This document shows positions 54,898-63,908 of a DNA stretch of 64,000 nt, one piece after another (the stretch's first letter is position 1; every line of letters begins with the position of its first letter). The stretch comes from Vibrio cyclitrophicus (GTDB lineage: Bacteria > Pseudomonadota > Gammaproteobacteria > Enterobacterales > Vibrionaceae). Location of the stretch: NCBI RefSeq assembly GCF_024347435.1, contig NZ_AP025481.1, forward strand, positions 930,001 through 994,000, read 5' to 3'. The notes under the pieces were generated by a model, which saw nothing but the letters and a program-made list of their open reading frames with translations, was not told the origin of the DNA and made no database searches. Made by a program: the position numbers and the translations under genes.

Positions 54898-55843
54898 TCG
54901 ACTTGTCTCTCATGATTAGGTAGATAAAAATTAAGCCACCAAAGATGCTGATTACCATCGAGATTGGGATCTCATAAGGGAAAATGACTATTCGAGCTAA
55001 TAAATCACAAGCTAATACTAAAATCACGCCCCAGTAAGCAGTCCAAGGTAAAATCTTCTTCATGTTATCGCCCATCATCAACGACACGATATTCGGGACA
55101 ATTAAACCAAGGAATGGAATGACGCCAACGATCATCACTACAGAAGAGGCGCAGATAGCAACAAGCGCAACACCGATGAAGACGATTTTCTGGTAATTCA
55201 GGCCGATGTTTTTAGCAAAGCTCTCGCCAATGCTCGCCGCGCTAAATTGGCTCGCAAAGTAGTAAGCCAACACACAGGCAGGCACAGCCAGATAAAGGAT
55301 TTCGTAGCTGCCTTGCAACACACTTGCAAAGTTCGCCATCGTCCATGCCGACATGGTTTGCACTAAGTCGTACTTATAAGCAATGAAGGTTGTTAAAGAC
55401 GAGACGACGTTGCCGTACATGATGCCAATCAAAGGCACCAAAACCGCATTTTTGAATTTTAGGTGTTGTAAGAAACGCACCAACAACATGGTCCCGAAAA
55501 CGGCAAACGCGAAAATAAAGCCTAAGTAGCTCCATTGCGCGGCATTACCCAGCACTAGAATACCAACGATGTAACCTAACATGGCACAGTCAATGGTCCC
55601 CATAGTCGAAGGTGCGGCAAACTTGTTCTGTACGATCTGCTGCATGATCAAGCCTGCGACACTCAATCCCGCGCCAGCAAGCACAATCGCGAACAACCTA
55701 GGAATTCGACTAACAATATAAATAGAGTTGGCGTGTTGGTTGCCGTTGAAGAAGTCACTAAAACTAATTTCAGCGACTCCAATCATCAATGACGCAATGC
55801 ATAACACAACAAGAAATACAGCAGCTGCAATGGGTTTCAACAT
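54890..55843 (-). CDS. vctD: Iron-siderophore ABC transporter permease (VctD-like)
   Basis: 317 residues, FecCD-type permease. Early motif SVAGLIMQQIVQNKFAAPST, coupling-loop region GVIPFLGLIVPNIVSLMMGD (about 245-265). Around nine membrane helices. It follows the frameshifted binding-protein gene after a 98-base gap and overlaps vctG by eight bases. Confidence 0.87.
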   Translation of the reverse strand: MLKPIAAAVFLVVLCIASLMIGVAEISFSDFFNGNQHANSIYIVSRIPRLFAIVLAGAGLSVAGLIMQQIVQNKFAAPSTMGTIDCAMLGYIVGILVLGNAAQWSYLGFIFAFAVFGTMLLVRFLQHLKFKNAVLVPLIGIMYGNVVSSLTTFIAYKYDLVQTMSAWTMANFASVLQGSYEILYLAVPACVLAYYFASQFSAASIGESFAKNIGLNYQKIVFIGVALVAICASSVVMIVGVIPFLGLIVPNIVSLMMGDNMKKILPWTAYWGVILVLACDLLARIVIFPYEIPISMVISIFGGLIFIYLIMRDKSNA

Positions 55844-55941
55844 AGAAATAATACTAAAGGTAGGTCTCGGGTAGCCCGTATGAAAAGTGAAAAGGGCTTA
55901 TAAGAACACTCTTATAAGCCCAAAAATCTGATGATGAGTAA

Positions 55942-56872
55942 CTATTGAATAGTACGTTCAACATCACCAAGCATTCTGTGAATCGCAGTCACACCACCGC
56001 CTGCCAGATACCAAGCACTTGAATCAAGGTAAACGATGTTACCTTGCTGCGCTGCAGGTGTTGCCGCAACTAATGGGTTATCAAACAGTTGTTGTGCGCG
56101 TCCTTCAGATCTGCCAATCGCTTTTTCGCGGTCAAGAACGTAAAGCACTTCAGGTTTCGCATCAGCAATGTATTCAAAAGAGATTAGATTGCCGTGTGTT
56201 CCTTTGATCGGAGCCACTGTTGCACTCTTTGACTCAACGAAGCCAAAATCATCAAAGATGATTGAGAAACGGCTGCCTTTGTTGAACATAGCGATGTTGT
56301 TGCCGTTGTTCATTAGCATCATGGCTGAAGTTTCGTTAGACGCCACTTTGTCGTTTATCACAGTGATCGAAGCTTGAGTCTCTTTAATGATCGCTTCGAC
56401 CTCAGCTTGCTTACCAAAAATGTCGCCTAGCGCGCCAGTTTTGTTGAGCGTCAGCCCAGTACTTATCACCTTCAATAGAGAACATGACCGTAGGAGCGAT
56501 CTGTGTTAGTTGGTCGTAAACCTTAAGCATGCGGTTTTCCGCGATGATGATATCTGGTTTCAACATGTAGATAGCTTCAAAATCAGGTTCGCTCAACGAG
56601 CCAGTGTTCGCAGTCGTTTCTTTGTATGAAGCGAGGTAATCAGGCAGCAAGCTATGAGGCGCGCCAACTGGTTGCACACCAATTTGATCTAGCACGTCTA
56701 AGCTACCATGGCCAAGAACCACCACTCGCTGTGGTACTTCAGTAAACTGCGCTGTGCCTTTAACGTGTTCAATCGTGACTGTGTTTGCTTGAGCCATCGC
56801 CATCACTGACGATAAAAGAACGATAACAAGTCCGCTCAATAGCTGACGAACTGCATTGATTGTTTTCTTCAT
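55942..56872 (-). pseudogene. vctP: Catechol siderophore-binding protein (VctP-like) with a frameshift
   Basis: The N-terminal part (start ATG 56872, signal peptide MKKTINAVRQLL...SSVMAMAQA, then TVTIEHVKGTAQFTEVPQRV, VVLGHGSLDVLDQIG, KPDIIIAENRM) runs in one frame to about 56440, then the protein continues in another frame from GALGDIFGKQAEVEAIIKE to the stop at 55942. Removing one A from the AAAA run at 56439-56442 (minus strand) would join ADAQQ to TGALGDIFGKQ, giving about 308 residues, the normal length. The remaining coding is intact. Either a true disabling mutation, a length-variable homopolymer, or a sequencing error. Without it the ABC system would lack its binding protein. Confidence 0.8.
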
Positions 56873-57924
56873 GTTTATTCCTTTGCCATTGATACAAACC
56901 ACCACTCATGACAATGAAAGTCACATTACTCATAGGTGAGTATGGGGCGTACACAACCGCTAAATAACGATAATTTAAAGTCTGCCGCCAAATTGACAAC
57001 ATACCTGTAACGCAAGTGAGAATTATTATCAATTATATTTGCACTAAATTGGTGTAACAACAACTTTCTTATTCAGAAACGTTAAAGTGAGTATTCATTT
57101 TTTGTTAGATCAGGTAGTGGCGAGTAGAACTCACAATTGAAGGTCTCTGTAGTAAGAGCGACCTGGAAAAAATGCGACTCAAGTCAGTGGAGGTTCATAA
57201 ATCAGGAGGCGCTTTCTCATCCATAAGCTTGATTGTTCAAAATAGCATCAGAATAAGGAAATAGGTCCAGATGAGAAATATGGATGGAGTGATGTCGGTA
57301 ATTTTTAAACGCGAATAGCTGAAAATACAGCAAATCATTAGATTTATCAGAGGATAAGCTCGGTGACATTCCCGAACCAATCAACAAAAAGAAGCTTTAT
57401 AGCTTTAGCTCTATAACTCAAAACCCAACAGTTCACAAATAAACCAGCCTTCCAATTTACAATGTAAACACTTTATATAACAGAAAGTTAAAATGAAACA
57501 TCATAAAAAAGGCAATCAGTAAACCTAAGATAACTTGAGTAAGAACTGTAGTTACCCCAGACAGTGAGGCGATGAACCCTACTCTATTCGCTCATTTAAC
57601 CCTCAATTAGTGGCGTTAATTTATTCAGGCTTATTTAAAGTTTAATTGAAAATAAGGTTGTAATTTAAAAAACTAGGCGTATAGTTCGCCACTTGGCTCT
57701 AATCTATAGAGCTGTTAATGCTAAAGTAAGTCCAAGTTCCACATAGACAGTTCTCGATTCCCTCGTTACACCATCTCTGCGTCAGCTTTCACCCAGATAG
57801 TCATTCAATAGCTTTTAAAATAGATCCCACTACCGTTCTATTCATCATTTGCTTTCTTTAAAGTAAGCGAATCAACAATAGTTCGACGACTTAAATATAA
57901 ATGTAATAAACACAAGGCACAGTT
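56873..57924. other. About 1 kb region without a recognised gene
   Basis: Apart from a strong Fur box (57017-57031) I see no frame with family resemblance on either strand. In V. cholerae the receptor gene vctA lies beside vctPDGC, so absence of a TonB receptor gene here is notable. Base composition is AT-rich. A small RNA or decayed gene cannot be excluded by eye. Confidence 0.4.
57017..57031 (-). promoter_or_regulatory. Fur box of the catechol siderophore ABC operon
   Basis: TGAGAATTATTATCA (minus strand TGATAATAATTCTCA) is nearly identical to the 7-1-7 Fur core TGATAATNATTATCA, with flanks that also fit (AAG before, ATTA after). Located about 145 bases upstream of the vctP-like start. Strong support for iron-dependent repression of the operon. 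Confidence 0.82.
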
Positions 57925-58017
57925 ATGTCACGCAGAACAACACGACAAACCCATTGGTACCAATTATCACGCGACAAATCAGTTAATAAACTTAAAGGTA
58001 GTAAATGCTCACGATAA
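57925..58017 (+). CDS. Possible 30-residue Arg/Lys-rich small protein
   Basis: A short frame, MSRRTTRQTHWYQLSRDKSV..., 30 codons with an AAGG ribosome site eight bases upstream. Very basic. It overlaps the next small gene by 13 bases, suggesting translational coupling. I do not recognise it, and short frames are often spurious, so confidence is low. Confidence 0.4.
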   Translation: MSRRTTRQTHWYQLSRDKSVNKLKGSKCSR

Positions 58018-58214
58018 AAATAGACTTACATAAAGAAGAAATTTCATGGGTCACCGAGATCCGACAGCTCAATAGCGATATACTTCACCGCCACATATTG
58101 CCTAAGCTACAACACAACAGTTATCTCATCGACTTTGAATTTAATGAACGAGACAGCATCGGAACTATCGTTTCGGGCAACGGAAACACCCTAGGACATT
58201 TCACACTCCTATAG
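58005..58214 (+). CDS. Small hypothetical protein (69 residues)
   Basis: MLTIKIDLHKEEISWVTEI..., 69 residues, mixed helix and strand, no signal peptide, ends FTLL. It has an AAAGG ribosome site and overlaps a tiny basic frame upstream. No family recognised. The two together look like a mini-operon; toxin-antitoxin or regulator roles are only speculation. Confidence 0.5.
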   Translation: MLTIKIDLHKEEISWVTEIRQLNSDILHRHILPKLQHNSYLIDFEFNERDSIGTIVSGNGNTLGHFTLL

Positions 58215-58444
58215 CATTTCCAAAGGCTACAAAAAGAAACACTGCCTAGTTCCAAAGATACAAAAGATGTCACCCTCAATTCGCTCTAGCTGAACGAAAT
58301 AGAGTAGAAGTAAAACAGATCAGAAACCTAGCCCTTTTTGCATTTCACACGCGGCTAACGCTAGCTAGGTTATCGTGCTTCTATTGAAACCAACTTATAT
58401 CAAACTCTGAATCACCAATGAGTCATTATCAGTGCATTCATGGA

Positions 58445-59038
58445 CTAATAAGTTAACGGCATAGACCTTAACTTCTGATCCAAAGTATATAAGTGTTCTG
58501 CAGCTTGCATGTGTTGAGGGTAATCACTGAACTTCTCACGATTTTCCTCATTCATCTTACATGTCTCATCCACCAGCATTAACTTCCAATACAGCTTTGT
58601 TGTATGCAGCATCGCCAGTAAAGGTTTGAACACCTCTTTCTCATAAGCTTGAATCAACTCTTCAATCAACTCGTCACGTTCGTCTTCGCTTGCGATTGAA
58701 CCATTGGTTGCCGACAATACTTTTTGATATTTCAGATTGAGTTGCAGCTTATCCATGACCGTTTGGTTTTCTTCCGCTAACTCAACAAGCTTCGACTTAA
58801 TGATGTTTACCCAATTCGCTTGGCTCAGTACTGTGTCATCAACGTTGGTAAAGTCTTCTCGTATCTGTCGTTCAACATCTTTTTGAGCTTTCTTTAAAAC
58901 CGCACGCACCTTTTGGAAAGGCAGCTGATATTCCTTACTTAGCTCGATAATCAGTTTATGAAAACCACCATTTGGAAGGTGTAAGTTTTCTTTAAACATC
59001 GCCATTGCAGCTTCTTGCTGTTCGGTAAGGTGAGTCAT
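58445..59038 (-). CDS. Hypothetical helical cytoplasmic protein
   Basis: 197 residues, highly charged and mostly alpha-helical, with no signal peptide or membrane helix. Segments such as VRAVLKKAQKDVERQI and LIEELIQAYEKEVFKPLLA suggest coiled-coil or helical-bundle structure. Not recognised. It stands alone between a small-gene pair and a divergent frameshifted gene. ATG at 59038. Confidence 0.65.
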   Translation of the reverse strand: MTHLTEQQEAAMAMFKENLHLPNGGFHKLIIELSKEYQLPFQKVRAVLKKAQKDVERQIREDFTNVDDTVLSQANWVNIIKSKLVELAEENQTVMDKLQLNLKYQKVLSATNGSIASEDERDELIEELIQAYEKEVFKPLLAMLHTTKLYWKLMLVDETCKMNEENREKFSDYPQHMQAAEHLYTLDQKLRSMPLTY

Positions 59039-59305
59039 TCTGTTTCCTATTCTTTATTACTTATGGTGCTGAGCCTGCGATCATACCACTATATAACCTC
59101 GTTTTTTCGGTAACTTAATAACTTACACCTAGGCAGGTGCTTAATTTCTCTCAACGAATTCCCTTTCGGCTAATTTCTAAGCTACGTGGCACTAAATGGT
59201 AAATATTTCACGTTGAATATTCGTACATTACGTACTCAGGGGATAGAGCTAGACAGGAGTCATTATTTATATGTAAAAGATAACAACGAGAGATGAGATA
59301 ACAAG

Positions 59306-59754
59306 ATGACCTACTCAGAATACAAAGAATCAGATTTACATAAATGCTTGAGCATTGCGGCTGAAGCGATGACCTCAATCGCCAAGTTTGCTTTTAAAGC
59401 CACTACCCTTATCTTTCGCCTTTTACGTTGGCTTGCAGTAAAAACTTACACCTATGTCATGAAGTAACCGTTGGTATTGCCACAACCTCCCTTTCAAAAC
59501 TGAACGACGGCCTAGACCCAAGCCTCAAAGAAGCTCCTGTAGGACCAATCTCAAACAATCGCACGATTGAAACGGGTGCGATGATTAAGATCGACAAAAA
59601 CACGGTTCAAATGGATATCGTCTATACCTCTGGTGAAACAGGAACGCTTACCGGAATCAAAGATGGTCAAAACGTTAGCTACTATATGGATGGTCAGCTC
59701 GTGTCGCAAACGACTATCGAAAAGCTAGAAAAGATACAAGGCACTGAGGCCTAA
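59306..59754 (+). pseudogene. Small hypothetical gene with an apparent frameshift
   Basis: The first part from ATG 59306 encodes 53 residues (MTYSEYKESDLHKCLSIAAE...VKTYTYVMK) and stops at TAA 59465-59467. Directly there, in the -1 frame, coding continues (VTVGIATTSLSKLNDGLDPS...) to 59754. Restoring one G (AAG to AAGG at about 59464) would join VMK to VTVGIATTS, giving about 148 residues with an amphipathic N-terminal half and a beta-rich C-terminal half (MIKIDKNTVQMDIVYTSGE). The second part alone has no good start (only a TTG at 59428 inside the first). Probably a 1-base deletion or sequencing error. Function unknown. Confidence 0.6.
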
Positions 59755-59817
59755 GATTCCTAGGGCACACAAAATTAAAGCTCAAAGCCCATACATACTT
59801 TGAAGCTCATACGATAG

Positions 59818-59845
59818 AAGAAGCCCGGCAATTACCGAGCTTCTT
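59818..59845. terminator. Bidirectional terminator
   Basis: AAGAAGC-C-CGG (59818-59828) pairs with CCG-A-GCTTCTT (59835-59845) with one internal mismatch. Between the frameshifted gene and the converging channel gene, usable from both sides. Confidence 0.7.
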
Positions 59846-59855
59846 TGTGTGTCCT

Positions 59856-60515
59856 TTATTGGGATTGAGATTGAGCAAGCCGAATACTCACCAAGCTCGC
59901 CACCATGATGGCCAAGTAGAAACTGCCAATAATGGATTCCATAAACACAAAGAACTGAGCAATAGGCAAAGCCGGTGATATATCACCGTAGCCAACCGTG
60001 GTCAACGTAATGAAACTAAAGTACATTGCATTGAACAAGTTTGTTAGCCAAATTTGCTCTTCTAACCCATTAAAGGCGTTAGGAAAGATTTCTAGAATCA
60101 ACAAATAGATAGTCGACCAAGCAAACCCCAACAGTAAGTAAATACAGATAGAGCCGATGATGTGATTAGGGGTTACCGTTTTTGCTTTCATCACTTGCTT
60201 TAACGCAGAGTAAATGTGTGAAAACAAGAACACAGCCAACGCCGATAACGTTACTACCGATAAGTTATAGCCTTCCAAAAATGAAAACACACCAGACACC
60301 AAGGCCGTGATCAACAACATCCCATACCAAGAGCGATACAAAGCTCGCTCTTTATGAATACCAACAATTGAACTCGCCAAAGTAATAATGATAATAAATA
60401 GTATTGTTTTCTGTCCTTGCGGATAGAACTGCTGCATCACAGCACAACCAAAAAACAACACCAACAGTGCATAAAACAAGAAGTAGAAGTTGTCGTCTTT
60501 CGAAACTGGTTTCAT
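59856..60515 (-). CDS. Two-transmembrane-type potassium channel family protein
   Basis: 219 residues. The selectivity filter TLTTVGYGDISP (about residues 170-181) marks a K+ channel pore, with the pore helix before it (NLFNAMYFSFI) and an inner helix after it (FFVFMESIIGSFYLAIMVASLVSI). Four or more extra hydrophobic helices precede the pore (about 10-110), so the chain is longer than a minimal two-helix channel, and no RCK domain follows. It starts immediately after the AI-2E-family gene (no gap), as the last gene of the operon. Gating is unknown. Confidence 0.87.
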   Translation of the reverse strand: MKPVSKDDNFYFLFYALLVLFFGCAVMQQFYPQGQKTILFIIIITLASSIVGIHKERALYRSWYGMLLITALVSGVFSFLEGYNLSVVTLSALAVFLFSHIYSALKQVMKAKTVTPNHIIGSICIYLLLGFAWSTIYLLILEIFPNAFNGLEEQIWLTNLFNAMYFSFITLTTVGYGDISPALPIAQFFVFMESIIGSFYLAIMVASLVSIRLAQSQSQ

Positions 60516-61595
60516 TTACTTTGCCTCTTGGTCTTCTTCGCCTTTATCTTCAAGGCCAAGCCAAGCCATCATAAGTTCGTAGGTCAAACTGAGTATTACT
60601 GCACCAACAAATAGGCCCACAATACCCGACATTGCCATACCACCTAACGCACCTAACAGAATCACCAACATAGGGATATGAGAGCCGCGGCTCAACAACA
60701 TCGGCTTCAAAATCGCGTCACTACCGCTCACTAAAATACACCACACTAAGAACAAACTCGCCGCAAGTGTCGATTCAACACTGAACATGTAGATGATCGC
60801 AGGTAGCAGAGCAAGAATGGGTGGCAGTTGGATAATAGCGATCAACAATACCGCTAACGCCCACATGGCTGCCGCTGGAACGCCCGCAATAACTAATCCG
60901 ATTGCTGACATGATGGATTGAATGACGGCCACACCAATCACACCTTGTACTACGCTACGTACCGTTGCTTTAGATAGTTGAACAAGTTCTTTACCTTTAC
61001 CGTCAGTTAAGCGAGCCACCAAGTGAGTCACACCCGTTTGGCATCGCTCAGCGTTACTCATGAACGCGCCAGCAATAATGGTCGAGATAATGAATTGAAT
61101 AAAACCGCCCCCCAAAGAACCTAAAACAGACGCTGCTTTAGATGCAAAGATCTTCAATTCGTCAGCATATTTGATAAAAGTGCCTTCTATATTATTTGAG
61201 GCGGCAACCAATGTTGAATAAACCCTCTCTCCAATGAATGGAATCTCTTGTAAGGACTCTTTCGGTTTAGGCAGTGATAAGGTGCCGTCTTGAAGACCGG
61301 TCATCAAATCTGAAGTGCTGGTGTAAATACCAGAAGAAAGTGCAACGAGAGGAATCAGTAACAGAATTACGCCAATAAAGCTCAGCAATGCACTGGCTTT
61401 TCCTTTTGACATACCCGTTTTATTTGAAATGGCGACCGCCACTGGATACAGCGCAGTCGCAATAATCGCCCCCCACACCACCAGTAAAATAAATGGGCGC
61501 AAAATCGAAAAACACCAATAGACGAGCATGGCAATGGCTGCAATTTTGATTGCGGCATCAATCGCCTGTTTTGAAAAATCATCGGTTAGCTTCAT
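60516..61595 (-). CDS. AI-2E family (TqsA/PerM-like) membrane protein
   Basis: About 359 residues from the ATG at 61595 (MKLTDDFSKQAIDAAI), with AAGGA upstream; the frame extends 17 codons to a TTG inside the previous gene. Eight predicted helices with the usual paired bundles (LVYWCFSILRPFILLVVWGAIIATALYPV, and VLLIAIIQLPPILALLPAIIYMF). Members export autoinducer-2 or act as antiporters; the actual substrate is uncertain. Part of the HlyD-DUF2955-AI-2E-channel operon. Confidence 0.87.
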   Translation of the reverse strand: MKLTDDFSKQAIDAAIKIAAIAMLVYWCFSILRPFILLVVWGAIIATALYPVAVAISNKTGMSKGKASALLSFIGVILLLIPLVALSSGIYTSTSDLMTGLQDGTLSLPKPKESLQEIPFIGERVYSTLVAASNNIEGTFIKYADELKIFASKAASVLGSLGGGFIQFIISTIIAGAFMSNAERCQTGVTHLVARLTDGKGKELVQLSKATVRSVVQGVIGVAVIQSIMSAIGLVIAGVPAAAMWALAVLLIAIIQLPPILALLPAIIYMFSVESTLAASLFLVWCILVSGSDAILKPMLLSRGSHIPMLVILLGALGGMAMSGIVGLFVGAVILSLTYELMMAWLGLEDKGEEDQEAK

Positions 61596-61618
61596 GAGAC
61601 GTCCTTGTATGGCAAAAA

Positions 61619-62638
61619 TTAAGGCTGATTTTGTAAGAACTTCCAATTCCTGGTTTCAAGGAAGAGTGAAGCCAAAATCATATAGACTCCAATTATCACT
61701 AACTGGAATATGCGTATGAATGCGTTGCTATCAATATCACCTGAGCTCATCAATGTACTCCCCACAAGTACCAATAAGGTACTGAATGCAGTGGCAAAAA
61801 TCGGTGCTTTTTCTGGAACGGTGTAGATCCTCGTGGCCATCAAAATAGCGACAAGACCTATAAATAAAGAGTAGAAGACAATATTGGGAACAATAGAAAG
61901 GATTGAAAAAGCGGTAATCGCCAGCATGCCCCCAATACCATTACTGATGACTAAAAAGACGCTCAGTTTTACAGATTTCTCTGAAGTAATCATTAACGAC
62001 AACAACGCAATAAACATCATAGTTAACAATGCTTCAGAGATCTGAAAAATAAAGAAAAAGCACACGACAGGATAAGAGATGATCATCGCTCTAAAAGCAG
62101 CATACCAACGTTGTTTCTTTTCGAGCGGCACTGGATCAAAGCCTGAAAAGCCCGTTTTAGGTTCAGGAAAAAATACATGCACTAACGCAAAAATCATCAC
62201 TGAAACGACACCCGATGTCGCCAAACCAGAAGCCAACATGACCGAAACGCCAGGGTTATCAATCGCCATAAATGGCAACATCAACACCGCGATTAATAGC
62301 ACAGTCGCAAACAAGTTCCATTTAGGGTCAACGAATAAGTAGTAGCCCCATAACATCATCAACCCAACTAAAATTAACAGAGGAATCGGATAATGGGTAA
62401 TTCCGCGCGACAGCAATAAACCCAATGCCATGGTGGCGACTACTGCCAACAAGAGTTCGTAGACTGTTTCCTTGTGCAGGTTAGGCTTATCGAGTAGGAA
62501 CTTAGCTGTGAACACCGGCGCCACAAATGCGAGTGGCCAGTTAATCCATGCAGCCAAAAATACAGCCAACGTAACGCCTACGGTATAACGCAGGATCCGT
62601 TGCTGAATTTGATGGTCGAGAATAGGCTTATCGGACAT
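61619..62638 (-). CDS. DUF2955 domain membrane protein (FUSC-like)
   Basis: 339 residues, about ten membrane helices in two bundles, with a cytoplasmic charged loop near residues 155-180. DUF2955 proteins are usually encoded beside an HlyD/EmrA-type adaptor, as here: the start overlaps the HlyD gene end by 11 bases. They resemble the membrane half of AaeB/FUSC aromatic-acid exporters and are presumed to be the pump component. Substrate unknown. Confidence 0.83.
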   Translation of the reverse strand: MSDKPILDHQIQQRILRYTVGVTLAVFLAAWINWPLAFVAPVFTAKFLLDKPNLHKETVYELLLAVVATMALGLLLSRGITHYPIPLLILVGLMMLWGYYLFVDPKWNLFATVLLIAVLMLPFMAIDNPGVSVMLASGLATSGVVSVMIFALVHVFFPEPKTGFSGFDPVPLEKKQRWYAAFRAMIISYPVVCFFFIFQISEALLTMMFIALLSLMITSEKSVKLSVFLVISNGIGGMLAITAFSILSIVPNIVFYSLFIGLVAILMATRIYTVPEKAPIFATAFSTLLVLVGSTLMSSGDIDSNAFIRIFQLVIIGVYMILASLFLETRNWKFLQNQP

Positions 62639-63749
62639 AAGACAGTACGCTTATGAATCGAATCCAAAGCTTGCCTATTGCGTTGAAAACGAAGTTATCA
62701 CCACTATAAACAATCACATCAGCCTGACCACCCACACGTAGCATGCCTTGCACAGTATCGCGTTCAAATTCAATGGTGATTGGCAGCATCTGAGTTTGGC
62801 GTAACCAACCTGTTTGTTGACTCGCTTGAGCTAGTTTACCAGCTTGATCATTTTGTCCCCAATCGACCCCCCAATCGATACTGCTCACTCGACCCTTCAC
62901 GATTCGACCCGGAGCAAAATCTAGAGCAACTTCCACTTCATCACCGACCGCGACATTGCCTAAACTATTTTCGCGATAGTAAGCTTCGATCCAGATATCT
63001 TCGGTTGAGACAAACGTCATAATGGCTTGCCCCGCAGATGCATAGAAACCTTCTGACAAACTAAAATTAGACACACCCCCTTGAGTTGGCGCTTTGATAA
63101 CCGTGCGTTCTAGGTTTAATTGAGCTTGCTCTAGGGCCAATAATGCCGCTTTCACTTGGCTGTTTTCTTTGCCCTCTTTACCCATTTGTTGTTTAGCACG
63201 TTCCAAATCCGCTTCCGCATTAGTAACACCAGCACGAGCAGTTGCTAGTGCAGCGCGGGCTTGGTCAGCATCCGATTTAGACACGACACCTTTGTCTGCC
63301 ATTTCCAACACTCGTTTAGCCTGTAATTGAGTGTTTTGCTTCTCAACCAGAGCAGAGGTTAACTTGGCTTGCGCAGAAGCAATGCTCGCAGTCTGAGCAC
63401 CGACATTCTGCCCTGCGATTTCTAAGTTTTGCTCTGCCTGTTGAACTGCAATTCGATAATCAGACTTATCCAAAACCGCAAGTGTGTCGCCTTGATTAAC
63501 CAATTGGTTTGGTTGTACTAAAATATCAAGCACCTTGCCCGACACTTCAGGTTTGATAGGAACGATATAACCCTTCACACGTGCGTTATCAGTAATAGGA
63601 ATAATTCGATCGGCGATAACACTAAATAACAGTGTGAATGCCACAAACCCGAGTAAGTAATTGGTGACCTTTCTTACCTTATCTTTACCATTTTCGGGTT
63701 GGCTACTTTCTTCATTGTCGCCTTGCTTGTTCCCTTTGACTTCTGACAT
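62628..63749 (-). CDS. HlyD/EmrA-family membrane fusion protein
   Basis: 373 residues: cytoplasmic tail rich in charged residues (to about 28), one membrane helix (about 31-50, LLGFVAFTLLFSVIADRIIP), lipoyl half-motif (VKGYIVPIKPEVSGKVLDIL), a long coiled-coil hairpin (about 95-200), the second lipoyl half (TVIKAPTQGGVSNFSL) and a beta-barrel domain. It is the periplasmic adaptor for the DUF2955 pump. First gene of a four-gene minus-strand operon and divergent from a probable regulator gene at 63909. Confidence 0.9.
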   Translation of the reverse strand: MSEVKGNKQGDNEESSQPENGKDKVRKVTNYLLGFVAFTLLFSVIADRIIPITDNARVKGYIVPIKPEVSGKVLDILVQPNQLVNQGDTLAVLDKSDYRIAVQQAEQNLEIAGQNVGAQTASIASAQAKLTSALVEKQNTQLQAKRVLEMADKGVVSKSDADQARAALATARAGVTNAEADLERAKQQMGKEGKENSQVKAALLALEQAQLNLERTVIKAPTQGGVSNFSLSEGFYASAGQAIMTFVSTEDIWIEAYYRENSLGNVAVGDEVEVALDFAPGRIVKGRVSSIDWGVDWGQNDQAGKLAQASQQTGWLRQTQMLPITIEFERDTVQGMLRVGGQADVIVYSGDNFVFNAIGKLWIRFISVLSYVR

Positions 63750-63908
63750 GGAACTCCCTTCTCAATAGCTAAAATCAAACAAAATTAATATCTTAAAAAT
63801 AAACCCGACCATGGAAAACTCAAGTAAATAGGGTTAGATTTACTAAACAAAACACTGTAAATGATATGCACGTCTAATAACGTATAGATACACAAGGATT
63901 GTTTGATC

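Noticed and set aside
56769..57032. 87-codon minus-strand frame across the vctP start and Fur box
   Set aside because: It covers the regulatory region and the true signal peptide in another frame; not protein-like.
59462..59467. Programmed -1 frameshift site
   Set aside because: No slippery heptamer or downstream hairpin is visible, so a simple deletion or sequence error is preferred.
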